Shown: one piece after another, positions 8,888-17,771 of the stretch | Layout of the letters: every line of letters begins with the position of its first letter | How positions within the stretch are numbered: the stretch's first letter is position 1 | Source of the DNA: Alkalihalobacillus pseudalcaliphilus | GTDB taxonomy: Bacteria > Bacillota > Bacilli > Bacillales > Bacillaceae_D | Direction: 5' to 3' | Assembly: GCF_028610675.1 (NCBI RefSeq) | Contig: NZ_JAQQWS010000002.1 | Location: 124,001-188,000, forward strand | Length of the DNA: 64,000 bases | Program-made: the position numbers and the translations under genes | The notes under the pieces: generated by a model | What the model was told of the DNA's origin: nothing | Database searches by the model: none | What the model saw: the letters and a program-made list of their open reading frames with translations, nothing else

Positions 8888-9889
8888 TTATATAATTTGT
8901 TTGTAGAATTTAATATAAAAAGTCGTCCCCGCGTTCGGTTTACTGCTTACCTCAATATCTCCTCGCTGACTCGTAATAATTGAATAAGCCATAGCTAGTC
9001 CGATCCCGACACTACCTTCCGATGCATTTCTACCTTTAAAAAAACGTTTAAAAATATGAGGTACATCCTCAGCGGCAATACCTACTCCGTCATCAGAAAG
9101 CTGAATTTCGGTATAGAGTGGATTATCCTGATAAGTAATCGTCATATTACCTTGAATAGGCGTATACTCTACGGCATTTTTTATTAAGTTAATCAATGCC
9201 TCCTTCGTCCAGTTCTTGTCAAGATTAATCGTTAAGTCTCTGTCACCTTTTTCCTCCAACTCAATTTCCTTGATTTCAATCGGGATCAGTACTGGTTCAA
9301 GTGCTTCTTGAAGCAATTGATGAATGTTTACCTTTTCTTTCTTAAATTGAATGGTGCCCGCATCGACCTTTGAAAGCTTTAATAACGATGAGACAAGCCA
9401 ATCCATGCGTTCAAGCTGGGTGGCAATATGCTGGGTAAAATCTGATCTTTTGCCTTGTTCTAACTTAGGGTTATTTAACAGATCCGACATCACCATCATC
9501 GACGTTAAGGGGGTTTTTAACTGATGGGATATATCAGAAATGGCGTTAGTCAGCTTTTGTTTCTCTTCCTCCAAGCCTGTACTATACTGCGAAAGCTGCA
9601 AGGTAACTTTATAAATATCACTTTTTAAAATACTAAGCTCGCCTTCTTCGTTGTCACGTACATCTAATGAAAATTGCCCTGAACTAATTTGCCGTAAGTA
9701 TCCTGAAAGCTCCTGAATCTGACGGTAACGCCAAATAGTGAATCGCCAATAACTCCCTATATAACCAAGAGCTAAACCAACCACGATAATATTTGTATAC
9801 GCAGGGAAAAGGGTTATAAGAGCAAGTCCTATCGGGAGCAAAATGATTTGAATCAAAAATAATAGCCTGAACTCGCGGTTACGAAACAT
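8888..9889 (-). CDS. Sensor histidine kinase, short-loop membrane type
   Basis: A 333-residue kinase. Two membrane segments (about 8-28 and 32-50) separated by only a few residues mean almost no external sensor domain, as in the intramembrane-sensing kinases. The H-box SDISHQLKTPLTSM has the phospho-accepting H122, and the ATP-binding domain shows an N-box (LINLIKNAVEYT), G1 (DDGVGI) and G2 (GIGLAMAYSI). It overlaps the response regulator by 11 bp. Such kinases often detect cell-envelope stress together with an ABC exporter; one of the FtsX type lies immediately beyond a repeat cluster (4969-8264), but the link is inferred from position only. Confidence 0.9.
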   Translation of the reverse strand: MFRNREFRLLFLIQIILLPIGLALITLFPAYTNIIVVGLALGYIGSYWRFTIWRYRQIQELSGYLRQISSGQFSLDVRDNEEGELSILKSDIYKVTLQLSQYSTGLEEEKQKLTNAISDISHQLKTPLTSMMVMSDLLNNPKLEQGKRSDFTQHIATQLERMDWLVSSLLKLSKVDAGTIQFKKEKVNIHQLLQEALEPVLIPIEIKEIELEEKGDRDLTINLDKNWTKEALINLIKNAVEYTPIQGNMTITYQDNPLYTEIQLSDDGVGIAAEDVPHIFKRFFKGRNASEGSVGIGLAMAYSIITSQRGDIEVSSKPNAGTTFYIKFYKQII

Positions 9890-10586
9890 GCTCTGCCTCC
9901 AGCCTATAACCTAAGCCTCTTACGGTTTCGATTAATGTTGGCTTTTGAGGATCGTCTTCTAACTTCTCTCGCAACCTTTTAATATAAACCGTAACTGTAT
10001 TATCATTAACAAAATCACCCGCTACATCCCAAATTTGTTCTAACAACTGGGCTCTCGATAAAATTTGACCACGATGATTCACAAATATCATTAATAAACG
10101 ATATTCTAAAGCAGTGACATGTACTTCTTCTTCCCCTTTATACACCTTTGCCTCATTTAATAAGATTTTGACGTTTCCGAATTCTACAGTTGAGGTGGGT
10201 AGTCCATTATGATTTGTATTTTTTTGATATCTCCTGAGTACGGTCTTTATTCTTGAGAGTAACTCGCGAATTCGAAATGGCTTGGTTATATAGTCATCAG
10301 CTCCCATATCTAAGCCCATGACAACACTGACCTCCTCGTCCATGACGGTTAGAAAAATCACGGGGACATCTGCTTTTGCTTTCATATATTCGCATAACTC
10401 ATATCCTGTTCCATCTGGCAGGTTGAGATCAAAAATGCAAAGTGAAAGTGATTCTGCCTTTTGGTCAATCAGTTGTTTCGCTGCTTGTACATCATGTCTA
10501 GCAAAGGTTTCGTACCCTTCTTGTTGCAAGGAATATTCCAGCCCTAAGGAAATCGTTTTATCATCTTCTACCACTAAAATATTCAT
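9879..10586 (-). CDS. OmpR-family response regulator
   Basis: 235 residues: receiver domain (1-118) with the acidic pair E7-D8-D9, phospho-acceptor D53 in IFDLNLPDGTG, and conserved K in ITKPF; then a winged-helix DNA-binding domain (about 135-232) ending in the usual LIETVRGLGYRL. AAAGGAGG is 7-8 bases before the ATG. It is the first gene of a two-gene operon with the kinase. Targets are unknown; the nearby ABC exporter is the natural candidate. Confidence 0.93.
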   Translation of the reverse strand: MNILVVEDDKTISLGLEYSLQQEGYETFARHDVQAAKQLIDQKAESLSLCIFDLNLPDGTGYELCEYMKAKADVPVIFLTVMDEEVSVVMGLDMGADDYITKPFRIRELLSRIKTVLRRYQKNTNHNGLPTSTVEFGNVKILLNEAKVYKGEEEVHVTALEYRLLMIFVNHRGQILSRAQLLEQIWDVAGDFVNDNTVTVYIKRLREKLEDDPQKPTLIETVRGLGYRLEAEHVS

Positions 10587-10605
10587 GTCGTAAGCCTCCT
10601 TTTAA

Positions 10606-10805
10606 ATAAAAGTTGGTGCGAACATGGAGCGTTAATTGTCGCTATTGAAAATGATGCTCCACTGGGTTATTACTAATGTTCAAAAAACATCTAAAATGAA
10701 AAAGAACAAAGCCAAATTGAATCAAACACCACTTTCATTCTTGTTGGTGGAGAAGTGAATCCGCTTCGCAATGTCGGTTTTGTATGAAAGTTACTTAGGG
10801 GCGAT
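10606..10805 (+). repeat. Intergenic repeats: decayed type A followed by type D
   Basis: AAGTTGGTGCGAACATGGAG and a shortened core are followed by CTTGTTGGTGG, a hairpin GCGAA..TTCGC-like arm (AGAAGTGAATCCGCTTCGC), GTTTTGTATGAAAGTTAC and the type D opening TAGGGGCGATCGGTTGTGCC. It begins about 20 bp upstream of the response regulator start. The gap 10587-11192 has no gene; the rest of it is the 52-bp array and a second copy of the 3' arm at 10980-11040. Confidence 0.7.
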
Positions 10806-10857
10806 CGGTTGTGCCTTGGCGTTAGCTGGTTCTTTATTCCCTTCGCACCTTTTCGTG

Positions 10858-10961
10858 CACTTACTCCAAGATTTGGCTTCAGCATCTACACATTAATTGC
10901 CTCTTTGTGCAGTTACTCCGTGGTTTCGCGTCTGTATCTGCACAAACCTTTATGAATTGTT
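10858..10961 (+). repeat. 52-bp tandem repeat, 2 units
   Basis: CACTTACTCC at 10858 and CAGTTACTCC at 10910 are exactly 52 bp apart. Each unit contains a GTATCTGCAC- or GCATCTACAC-like segment and a CCTCTTT or CCTTTAT box; CTACACA and TGTGCAG either side of the first box can pair. The same period and layout recur at 35689-35800 and 59961-60112. Confidence 0.65.
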
Positions 10962-10979
10962 AAGTTCGCGTTAACTGAC

Positions 10980-11040
10980 TTTCATCTTTGTTGGTGGTGG
11001 AGCGTTTTGGCTCCACCGTGCGGGTTTTGTATAGAAGTTA
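10980..11040 (+). repeat. Second copy of the repeat 3' arm
   Basis: CTTTCATCTTTGTTGGTGG, a GGAGC..GCTCC hairpin and GTGCGGGTTTTGTATAGAAG. It matches the arm at 10735-10795, so the 52-bp array is flanked by two direct copies of this arm. Confidence 0.65.
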
Positions 11041-11165
11041 GAACTATAGTCAAATTTGGCGGATGAAACATCTACACTACTGCTATTCGAATGTTATCAT
11101 TCTAGTTAGTTTCTTCATGATTCTTTTATAGCATTTTTTTCTTTTTTTGCATAATGAAGATGAAA

Positions 11166-11189
11166 AAAGACAGCTCGGGAGCCATCTTT
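11166..11189 (-). terminator. Terminator of the sigma factor/PadR/FtsW-like operon
   Basis: Arms AAAGACAGCTC and GAGCCATCTTT with a 2-base loop, followed on the minus strand by a T-run; 4 bp past the stop at 11193. Confidence 0.75.
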
Positions 11190-11192
11190 TAT

Positions 11193-12494
11193 TTAGGACG
11201 AAACGGTTGATTGATCAAGGAATAGTTTTTGTCGATACACACTAAGCATCATCCCTATTACTGACGCATAGTATATCCGTTCAAAGCCACCATAACTAAT
11301 CATTGGAAAGTTTACAGCTGAATAGGGCATAAGCCCAAAAATCATCAGTGTATTATACAAAAAAGGCGACGCGAGTAATACAATGCCCCCAGCAAGTAAT
11401 AGCTTTGCTTGTTGATGATTCATTTGCATAAGCATTTTCGCTAATCGAATTAAAATGGCTACAAATACGAGCAAAATCAACCCTGCCAGCACCCAACCCC
11501 CATAATAAATAATCAGAGCTAATGCCGTGACTGTATGCATGTCGTCCATATAATTACTCCAGATAACCTCAGATTGACCGAACCAGGAAGAGGCTTGAAC
11601 CATATCCTGTAGCAGAATATAAATATAGCTATCCGCATTATTAATCGTTTGATTAATCCATCCGACAATACGTGCGACGCGATGTTCCATTGTAATCATA
11701 AACCATAGGGCTGTTAATCCAATAAAGATGCTATTCATATATAAAAATTGATATTTAAGCTTCTTAACAATCGGTGAAAAAATGACTAACACAACAACTA
11801 AAAAGAGTAATAATAGCGATAAAAAAGGGCTTAAGTAATCGGCCATCACCATAACCGGTAACCACATTAAGATAAAAATTGGAATCATCTGCTTAAAGGT
11901 AGTAATCTTCATATGGGTCATATATCCGATCAGCCCAATGAATATAAGAATAATGAACCATTGATGCGGAATCTTCACGCCAAAAAACTGGAATTTCGCT
12001 AAGACATGCATATGGTAGATATATGATGAATGGAGGGTAATCCCGACTAAAAAAAGCCATATATACAAAAATGCGGCCCCAATAAACCATTTCCAGTAGA
12101 AAAGAATTTTACGAAAATCAATATACATAAAACCAAACAAAAATAACATTGAAAGTAGAACAGATATGAACTGCGCCTCAAAGCGCATCGCTTGAATCTC
12201 TACAAGGAAATAAGGGGCAAAGCTTAACACAAAGATACCCATGACTAAAAAGAGCATCCACCAATCCACTAAAGGCCGATATAATTTATTCATTCCTTTT
12301 CCTAGTTGGACCGGGTCTCCCATTGTGAGGACCGCTTTTTGTTCCGATTCTTCTTCCGTTAATCCTGAACGCATATTCGCTTGTTTGCTTTGCCTTAAAT
12401 GAGAATGTAATTCCTTTTTTACAAGCCTCTGACCTTCTTTTGACCGAATCTGAGCTGTCACTTTGTCAAGATAACGATTGAAAAAGTGATTCAT
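11193..12494 (-). CDS. FtsW/RodA/SpoVE-like membrane protein with N-terminal permease-prefix domain
   Basis: 433 residues. The first 65 form a charged, helical cytoplasmic domain (RLVKKELHSHLRQS, GLTEEESEQKAVLTMGDP) like the permease-prefix domains that accompany PadR regulators. About ten membrane segments follow, and the C-terminus (PYSAVNFPMISYGGFERIYY) matches the FtsW/RodA signature P-x-x-S-Y-G-G. FtsW-family proteins polymerise glycan strands; whether this divergent copy does is unknown. It overlaps the PadR gene by 4 bp and is last in the operon. Inference: envelope-related protein and/or membrane partner of the operon's regulators. Confidence 0.8.
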   Translation of the reverse strand: MNHFFNRYLDKVTAQIRSKEGQRLVKKELHSHLRQSKQANMRSGLTEEESEQKAVLTMGDPVQLGKGMNKLYRPLVDWWMLFLVMGIFVLSFAPYFLVEIQAMRFEAQFISVLLSMLFLFGFMYIDFRKILFYWKWFIGAAFLYIWLFLVGITLHSSYIYHMHVLAKFQFFGVKIPHQWFIILIFIGLIGYMTHMKITTFKQMIPIFILMWLPVMVMADYLSPFLSLLLLFLVVVLVIFSPIVKKLKYQFLYMNSIFIGLTALWFMITMEHRVARIVGWINQTINNADSYIYILLQDMVQASSWFGQSEVIWSNYMDDMHTVTALALIIYYGGWVLAGLILLVFVAILIRLAKMLMQMNHQQAKLLLAGGIVLLASPFLYNTLMIFGLMPYSAVNFPMISYGGFERIYYASVIGMMLSVYRQKLFLDQSTVSS

Positions 12495-12892
12495 GTCCAG
12501 CTCTCCTTACCGTCTAACGCTTCCTCCCTTACCTTTTCTAATTCTTTTAAGTATTTTTTGCCTTTTTTGCTTGTTACGTAGTACTTATCCTCTCCATCCC
12601 AGCTCCCTATGATGAATTCATCCTGTTCTAGTTGATGGAGAATTTTATAAAGCGTACCTTCATCATTTTCGAAAGCTTTCTCTCCTATTTGATCAAGCTT
12701 TGTCATGACTTCAAAACCTGTTAATCGATAGCGATTCAATAAAGCCAATAATTCTTTTTTAACTTGCTCTGTATTTATTTGTCTACGATGAACGTGGGCA
12801 AGCACTTGTTTTTGGAGTCTTTGTGAAAAAGTCAATTCCTCAAAGCCAGCATCATGCATTGATTTTTTTAAGTTTTTTAATGGATCACTCAT
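12491..12892 (-). CDS. PadR-family transcriptional regulator
   Basis: 133 residues with an N-terminal extension and a PadR winged helix at about residues 45-120: LTGFEVMTKLDQIG, then DEGTLYKILHQLEQDEFI and the wing YYVTSKKGKKYLKEL, all characteristic of the family. PadR proteins usually repress genes for membrane or detoxification proteins. It overlaps both neighbours by 4 bp (ECF sigma factor before it, FtsW-like membrane protein after it), so all three are made from one message. Confidence 0.88.
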   Translation of the reverse strand: MSDPLKNLKKSMHDAGFEELTFSQRLQKQVLAHVHRRQINTEQVKKELLALLNRYRLTGFEVMTKLDQIGEKAFENDEGTLYKILHQLEQDEFIIGSWDGEDKYYVTSKKGKKYLKELEKVREEALDGKESWT

Positions 12893-13461
12893 GAGAAATC
12901 CTCCTTTTGATAACTGAGCTTCATTTTCTTTCTTGCCTGATAAAGCCTCGTTTTCACAGTAGCTTCTTTTAGTTGAAGCAGCTCTGCCACTTCCTTAACA
13001 GAACATTCCTGGTAATAAAAAAGGTAAATCACTTCTCGATATTTTAATGGCAATAAAAATACCTTCTCTATAATAGCTTCGGTCTCTGATTGCTGAATTG
13101 TTAGCTGTTCTGGTGTTCGACCATCATGCCGCTGAAGGAAAAAGGGTTCTTCCTCTGTATGCACTTTGCGAAAATGCCAACTCTTTAAATAATCTTTGCT
13201 TTGATTAATGGCGATTCGATAAAGCCACGTTCTAAGTGTTGATCGTTGTTGAAATTGATCAATCCGTTGGTACACTTTGATAAAAACGTCCTGTGTTAGG
13301 TCTTCGGCTACTTCACGGTTTTTTACATAGGAATATATGAGTCTTAGAATTTCATCGCCATGATTTTGCATGGCATCTATTAAAATTGCCTCGTTATCAG
13401 CTACGGTTGTTGCTTGAACTTGTTCATACGTATAGGACATGTCTCGCCCCCCTTTTTTCAT
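12889..13461 (-). CDS. ECF-type RNA polymerase sigma factor
   Basis: 190 residues with the two conserved regions of ECF sigma factors: region 2 (about 38-105, YSYVKNREVAEDLTQDVFIK and TWLYRIAINQSKDYL) and region 4 (about 128-180, LPLKYREVIYLFYYQECSVK and KEATVKTRLYQARKKMK). They direct polymerase to a few stress promoters, often envelope-related. The ATG at 13461 has AAGGAGG 8-9 bases before it; a second ATG at 13440 after GGGGGG is possible. No anti-sigma gene of the usual RsiW/zinc type follows; instead a PadR regulator and a membrane protein do. Confidence 0.9.
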   Translation of the reverse strand: MKKGGRDMSYTYEQVQATTVADNEAILIDAMQNHGDEILRLIYSYVKNREVAEDLTQDVFIKVYQRIDQFQQRSTLRTWLYRIAINQSKDYLKSWHFRKVHTEEEPFFLQRHDGRTPEQLTIQQSETEAIIEKVFLLPLKYREVIYLFYYQECSVKEVAELLQLKEATVKTRLYQARKKMKLSYQKEDFS

Positions 13462-13495
13462 TAGACGCCCCTCCTTTATGTTTGGTTTTATTATA

Positions 13496-13650
13496 AATGA
13501 AAGTTAGTATTCAGATGAGGCACTCTACTAACCGCTACCGAAAATCATGCTCCGAGACAATCACGTGGCGCTGAGCTAATCGGCGCAGCCAGCGGATCTA
13601 TACGGTGTTTACTAGTCAACACCTCACCTCTGCAGTTATGTATAAACCTC
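13496..13650 (+). repeat. Intergenic repeat, type A, shortened
   Basis: AATGAAAGTTAG, then GCTACCGAAAATCATGCTCC, GTGGCGCTGAGCTAATCGGC, GCAGCCAGCGGATCT. It lies in the gap upstream of the sigma factor, and its outer end, read on the minus strand, supplies AACTTTCATTTATAAT just before that gene. The gap 13462-13717 shows nothing else. Confidence 0.7.
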
Positions 13651-13717
13651 TTTATCAATCACATTTCCATAACTTCTCTACTTTACTGTTGTGTATAACC
13701 GTGCATTTACTACTACC

Positions 13718-14197
13718 TTATTCATCTTCTACTACATCAATAATCTGAGTATGAATGTCGAGGAAATAAGCTTCTAAATATTCACTTATCTTATCATGTA
13801 ACTGTTCATATTGGTTATCTGCCATGGTGATCGCTTGATAAAACACTTCTTCTTTTTCTTCTGTATACGTTTTTTCTAGCTGAACAAAAAGGCTCCATAT
13901 CTTAGGACCCATTTCCAGCTCAAGCTTAGCATATTCTAATGCACCGATTTTATATAAAACTTGTGCCAGCTCATTAAAGTAATGTACGCTGCCAACTTCC
14001 TCAATCTCTTCCTGCTTCCAATTCAGAAAGCCCTCATGCCCCCCACTTTCCACTTCATTATAGAAATCAACGACCGTTTTCGCTTCTCGAAACAAAAGGC
14101 CACTATGATCAGCATCCCCTTCTGCTAGCACTTCTAACATTACATTCCATACCTGATCATTAGTAGCTAACTGACTTCTTTTTCTTATCTGTTTCAA
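13718..14197 (-). CDS. DMP19/DUF4375-like protein
   Basis: About 159 residues, soluble, acidic and all-helical, with the pattern VVDFYNEVESGGHEGFLNW near residues 40-60 that resembles the DMP19 (DUF4375) family; the function of that family is poorly known. I chose a TTG start at 14197 because GGAGGG lies 7 bases before it; the in-frame ATG at 14212 and TTG at 14221 have no usable ribosome site. It lies downstream of the mnt operon but behind that operon's terminator, so it is probably a separate unit. Confidence 0.65.
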   Translation of the reverse strand: MKQIRKRSQLATNDQVWNVMLEVLAEGDADHSGLLFREAKTVVDFYNEVESGGHEGFLNWKQEEIEEVGSVHYFNELAQVLYKIGALEYAKLELEMGPKIWSLFVQLEKTYTEEKEEVFYQAITMADNQYEQLHDKISEYLEAYFLDIHTQIIDVVEDE

Positions 14198-14225
14198 TTG
14201 AAATCCCTCCATCCTCAGCAAAAAA

Positions 14226-14241
14226 CCACCTCAATAGGTGG
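14226..14241 (-). terminator. Terminator of the mntABCD operon
   Basis: On the minus strand CCACC-N6-GGTGG followed by six T; it is 58 bp past the stop of mntD and just upstream of the 13718-14197 gene. Confidence 0.8.
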
Positions 14242-14298
14242 CTTCTATGATTCTTTATTTAAAAGTAGCTGTTTTTCCTTCATTTGTAAATACAAACC

Positions 14299-15177
14299 TT
14301 ATCCATCAAGCTGTTCGTTCGGTCTTACCCATTTAGAAACAAGCCCATGTTTAGGTGACAGAATAAAACTAATGACGAAGACGATACCTGTCGCAAAAGC
14401 CATCGATCCTGAGATAGACGTATCAATCCATAGAGCAATATAGTACCCAATAATTGCCGATACAACTCCAAAACTTCCACTTAAAACTAACATGATAGAC
14501 AATTTATCTGTCCAAAGGTATGCAGCCGCTGCAGGGGTAATGAGCATCGCGACAACCATAATAGCACCCACTGCATCAAAGGAAGCAACCGTTGTAATCG
14601 ATACAAGCCCCATGAACAAATAATGCATAAATAGAACCGGAATTCCTAGACTCGCTGCAAGTGCAGGGTCAAAAGAGGTCAGCTTCCACTCTTTATAAAA
14701 AGCAATAATAAAGATGAGTACAATGATTAATACGATAAAAAGCATGGCCGTTGCGGTTGGAACTTCGCCAACAATCGGATAATCACTCGTATCAAAAGGA
14801 ATAAACGTAATCTCACCCATTAACGCATGTTTAACATCTAGGTGAGCATTACCGACCGATGTCGAGATTAAGATAACTCCAATCGCAAACAACGTCGTAA
14901 AAACAATCCCCATCGAAGCATGCAGTTCAATATCAAGTGAATGCAACCACTGTATAAGGAATGCCGTCACTAATCCTGCAATCACAGCTCCAACAAGCAT
15001 ATGTGGCCCACTCAATTGATTCGTTATTAGAAAGGCGACAACGATTCCTAATAAGACCGTATGACTAATTGCATCTGCCATCATTGCCATCCGACGTAAA
15101 ATCAAAAATACACCGATAAGACCACAGGAAAGTCCAACTAAGGCAGCCGTTAATAGAATCCATGCTGTATAATCCAT
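14299..15177 (-). CDS. mntD: Manganese ABC transporter permease (second)
   Basis: 292 residues with eight or nine membrane segments, of the ABC-3 family that imports Mn or Zn (ZnuB/MntC type). Typical features are the GLIGVFLILRRMAMMADAIS segment with the coupling region and VGAIMVVAMLITPAAAAYL near the C-terminus. It is the last gene of the order substrate-binding protein, ATPase, permease, permease, the same as B. subtilis mntABCD. With the other permease it forms a heterodimeric channel for Mn(II). Name assigned by operon order and the MntR box upstream. Confidence 0.88.
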   Translation of the reverse strand: MDYTAWILLTAALVGLSCGLIGVFLILRRMAMMADAISHTVLLGIVVAFLITNQLSGPHMLVGAVIAGLVTAFLIQWLHSLDIELHASMGIVFTTLFAIGVILISTSVGNAHLDVKHALMGEITFIPFDTSDYPIVGEVPTATAMLFIVLIIVLIFIIAFYKEWKLTSFDPALAASLGIPVLFMHYLFMGLVSITTVASFDAVGAIMVVAMLITPAAAAYLWTDKLSIMLVLSGSFGVVSAIIGYYIALWIDTSISGSMAFATGIVFVISFILSPKHGLVSKWVRPNEQLDG

Positions 15178-15198
15178 GTCACCAAAACGCCCCTCTCC

Positions 15199-16089
15199 TT
15201 AAATTGAATTCCCTACACGCTTTTGCTGTGCTTTGAATTGAATAAATTTTATTAATAAGCCTTTTTCTTTTCCAAAAATGAGCGATATCACAAAAAAGCT
15301 AGCTGCAACAATCACGATAAATGGCCCCGTTGGTAAACCTCTGCCGATTGCACTAATGGCTGTACCAACAACACCAGAAACCCCCCCAATACTTGCTGAT
15401 ATGACAAGCATCCATTTAAAAGATTGCGTCCAATAACGGGCACTAACAGATGGAATAATTAATAATGCAGCAATTAATATAACCCCAACTGCTTGAATTC
15501 CAATCACTATCGTTGTCACTAACAACCCCGTATAAAGCATATTCATGCCCTTCAAAGAAAGTCCTAATCCTTGTGCAAATGCCGCATCAAATAAATAAAT
15601 TTTCCACTCTTTAAACATAAAAGCAATCATAATAATGATAAACAATGCCAATCCTAACATCGTATAAACATCCGAACGAACCATCACAGCAGCCTGACCG
15701 AATATAAAACTATCTAAGCCACTTTGGTTCCCGCTAGGCATCCGATTAACAATCGTTAATAACATGATACCTAATCCGAAAAACACGGATAAAATCATAC
15801 CCATCGCCGTATCCTCTTTAACCCTCGTTGAGGATTGAATCCATTGAATAAATAAAGCTCCTAACAAAGCACTTGCAGCAGCACCTAAGATGAGAATAAA
15901 AAGATTTTTTTCTCCTAATATAATAAAGGCGATTACTACACCTGGTAATGCAGCATGGGCTAACGCATCACTCATTAAACTTTGTTTTTTCCAATAGGAG
16001 AGTGTGCCGACACAGCCCGCTGCAACGCCTAACATCAATGTGCTAACTAATACCCACTGTGTATTACTACTTAGCAGAATGGACCACAT
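15199..16089 (-). CDS. mntC: Manganese ABC transporter permease (first)
   Basis: About 296 residues, ABC-3 family, eight or nine membrane segments, with LSYWKKQSLMSDALAHAALPG as the coupling region and VGVILIAALLIIPSVSARY near the C-terminus. The ATG at 16089 was chosen: GGGAG lies 9 bases before it, and the protein then begins MWSILLSSNTQ, as expected, instead of 16 extra residues read out of the ATPase gene. It overlaps the ATPase gene by 23 bp. It pairs with the permease encoded next. Confidence 0.88.
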   Translation of the reverse strand: MWSILLSSNTQWVLVSTLMLGVAAGCVGTLSYWKKQSLMSDALAHAALPGVVIAFIILGEKNLFILILGAAASALLGALFIQWIQSSTRVKEDTAMGMILSVFFGLGIMLLTIVNRMPSGNQSGLDSFIFGQAAVMVRSDVYTMLGLALFIIIMIAFMFKEWKIYLFDAAFAQGLGLSLKGMNMLYTGLLVTTIVIGIQAVGVILIAALLIIPSVSARYWTQSFKWMLVISASIGGVSGVVGTAISAIGRGLPTGPFIVIVAASFFVISLIFGKEKGLLIKFIQFKAQQKRVGNSI

Positions 16090-16825
16090 GCTGATTCGCT
16101 CCCATCCATTGCATATTCCCACCATACGTTTTCTCAATCAATTCTGGCGTGAATATTTCATGCGTCAATCCGTGTTTGATTACTGTACGGTTAAGAAATA
16201 ATACGTGGTCAAAATAATTAGGAACCGTTTGTAAATCATGATGAACGACGAGAACCGTTTTTCCCTTAGACTTTAATTCCTTTAAAGTCGTCATAATAGC
16301 TCTTTCTGTCGCTGCATCAACGCCTGCAAGTGGTTCATCCATAAAATAAAGGTCCGCTTCTTGCACAAGGGCTCTAGCTAAAAAGACACGCTGCTGCTGA
16401 CCGCCTGATAACTGGCTAATTTGACGCTTAGCGTAATCCGCCATACCCATCTTTTCTAACGCAGCGTACGCTTTTTCCTTGTCTTTTTTTGTTGGCCATT
16501 TAAACCAACCAACTTTACCGTAAAGACCCATGGTTACCACATCGAGGGCATCTGTTGGGAAATCCCAATCCACAGAGCCTCTTTGTGGAACATATCCAAT
16601 TTTTTTCTTTGCTTTTTTAAAGGGTTCACCAAAAAAATGAACGTCTCCCTTTAACTTTGGGTGCAACTCAAGCATCGTTTTAATTAAGGTAGACTTACCG
16701 GCACCATTTGGACCAACAATACCGGTAAGCGTTCCTGGTTGCACAAGAAAATCAACGTCATGTAAAACCGTATTTTTTTGATAAGAAGCAGCCAAATTTT
16801 TGACTTGAATGACCGCATGTTCCAT
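16067..16825 (-). CDS. mntB: Manganese ABC transporter ATP-binding protein
   Basis: 252 residues: Walker A GPNGAGKST, signature LSGGQQQRVFLARAL, Walker B ADLYFMDEPLAGVD and the switch His in VVHHDL. The sequence GYVPQRGSVDWDFP is characteristic of the Mn/Zn/Fe-type (MntB/ZnuC) ATPases. It follows the binding-protein gene with a 1-bp gap and overlaps the first permease. It hydrolyses ATP to drive metal import. Confidence 0.93.
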   Translation of the reverse strand: MEHAVIQVKNLAASYQKNTVLHDVDFLVQPGTLTGIVGPNGAGKSTLIKTMLELHPKLKGDVHFFGEPFKKAKKKIGYVPQRGSVDWDFPTDALDVVTMGLYGKVGWFKWPTKKDKEKAYAALEKMGMADYAKRQISQLSGGQQQRVFLARALVQEADLYFMDEPLAGVDAATERAIMTTLKELKSKGKTVLVVHHDLQTVPNYFDHVLFLNRTVIKHGLTHEIFTPELIEKTYGGNMQWMGANQHVVHSAK

Positions 16826-16826
16826 G

Positions 16827-17771
16827 TTACTCCGCTCCTTCTACTAACGCCTCATAAATGGTTGTAACATTATGACGATACATACCTAAATACGTTCCTT
16901 CTTCTGAGTTAGCTTCACCCATGGCATCAGAGAATAACTCACCGCCAATTTCTACCTCAACGCCATCACTTGCTGCTCCTTCAATCACAGAGTTAATCGC
17001 ATCTGGTGACACACTGGATTCCACAAAAATGGCCGGAACTTCATATTCAGTAATTAAATTGATTGTATCTCGAATATCAGACATACCGACTTCACCATCT
17101 GTACTCAGTCCTTGTAAGCCAATCACTTCTAAATTAAATTTCGCCCCGAAGTATCCGAATGCATCATGAGCTGTAACGAGATAACGTTGATTTTCTGGAA
17201 TCTCGCTTAGCATCCGTTCAGCATCCTCTTGCAACGTATCCAGCTCTTCAAAATAGGCCTCTTTATTACCTTCTAACTCATCTGCAATTTCTGGAGCGTA
17301 TTCTTTAAGCTCTTCGACCGCAGCCTCTAAAGCTTGTTTCCATAAATCAATATCAAACCAAATGTGCGGGTCAACGACTCCTGTTTCTTCTTCTAAAAGG
17401 TCTGATTCAGCAATGGCATCACCAACAGCTAACACTGGCTTAGATTGACCTATTTGATCAAATATCTTAACCATATTAATTTCTAAATCAAGTCCATTAT
17501 AGAATATTAAATCTGCTCCGTCTAACGTGCTAATATCACTTTGTGAAGCATTATATAAGTGTGGGTCAACAGACGGACCCATTAAACTCTTCACTTCAAT
17601 GTGCTCTCCCCCAATGATAGATAGTGGCTCAGCAATTTGGGCGATCGTCGTAACGACTTGAATTTTTCCATCTTCACCTTTGCTACTGCCAACCTCACCT
17701 TGATTACAAGCCGCCATCATAGCTAAACAAATAACACCTAAAAATAATAACCATATATCTCTCTTCTTCAT
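16827..17771 (-). CDS. mntA: Manganese-binding lipoprotein of an ABC importer
   Basis: 314 residues, cluster A-I metal-binding protein. A signal peptide of about 22 residues ends in the lipobox MMAAC, so the mature protein is lipid-anchored outside. Metal ligands expected for the family are visible: His in DPHLYNAS and DPHIWFD, His in TAHDAFGYF, and an acidic residue near the C-terminus. There is no His-rich loop as in zinc-specific ZnuA, which with the MntR-like box upstream supports manganese. First gene of the operon; GGAGGAG precedes the ATG. Confidence 0.92.
   Translation of the reverse strand: MKKRDIWLLFLGVICLAMMAACNQGEVGSSKGEDGKIQVVTTIAQIAEPLSIIGGEHIEVKSLMGPSVDPHLYNASQSDISTLDGADLIFYNGLDLEINMVKIFDQIGQSKPVLAVGDAIAESDLLEEETGVVDPHIWFDIDLWKQALEAAVEELKEYAPEIADELEGNKEAYFEELDTLQEDAERMLSEIPENQRYLVTAHDAFGYFGAKFNLEVIGLQGLSTDGEVGMSDIRDTINLITEYEVPAIFVESSVSPDAINSVIEGAASDGVEVEIGGELFSDAMGEANSEEGTYLGMYRHNVTTIYEALVEGAE

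Noticed and set aside
16090..16137. Longer N-terminus of the first manganese permease
   Set aside because: These codons are read out of the ATPase gene's 3' end; ATG at 16089 has its own ribosome site and a normal permease start.
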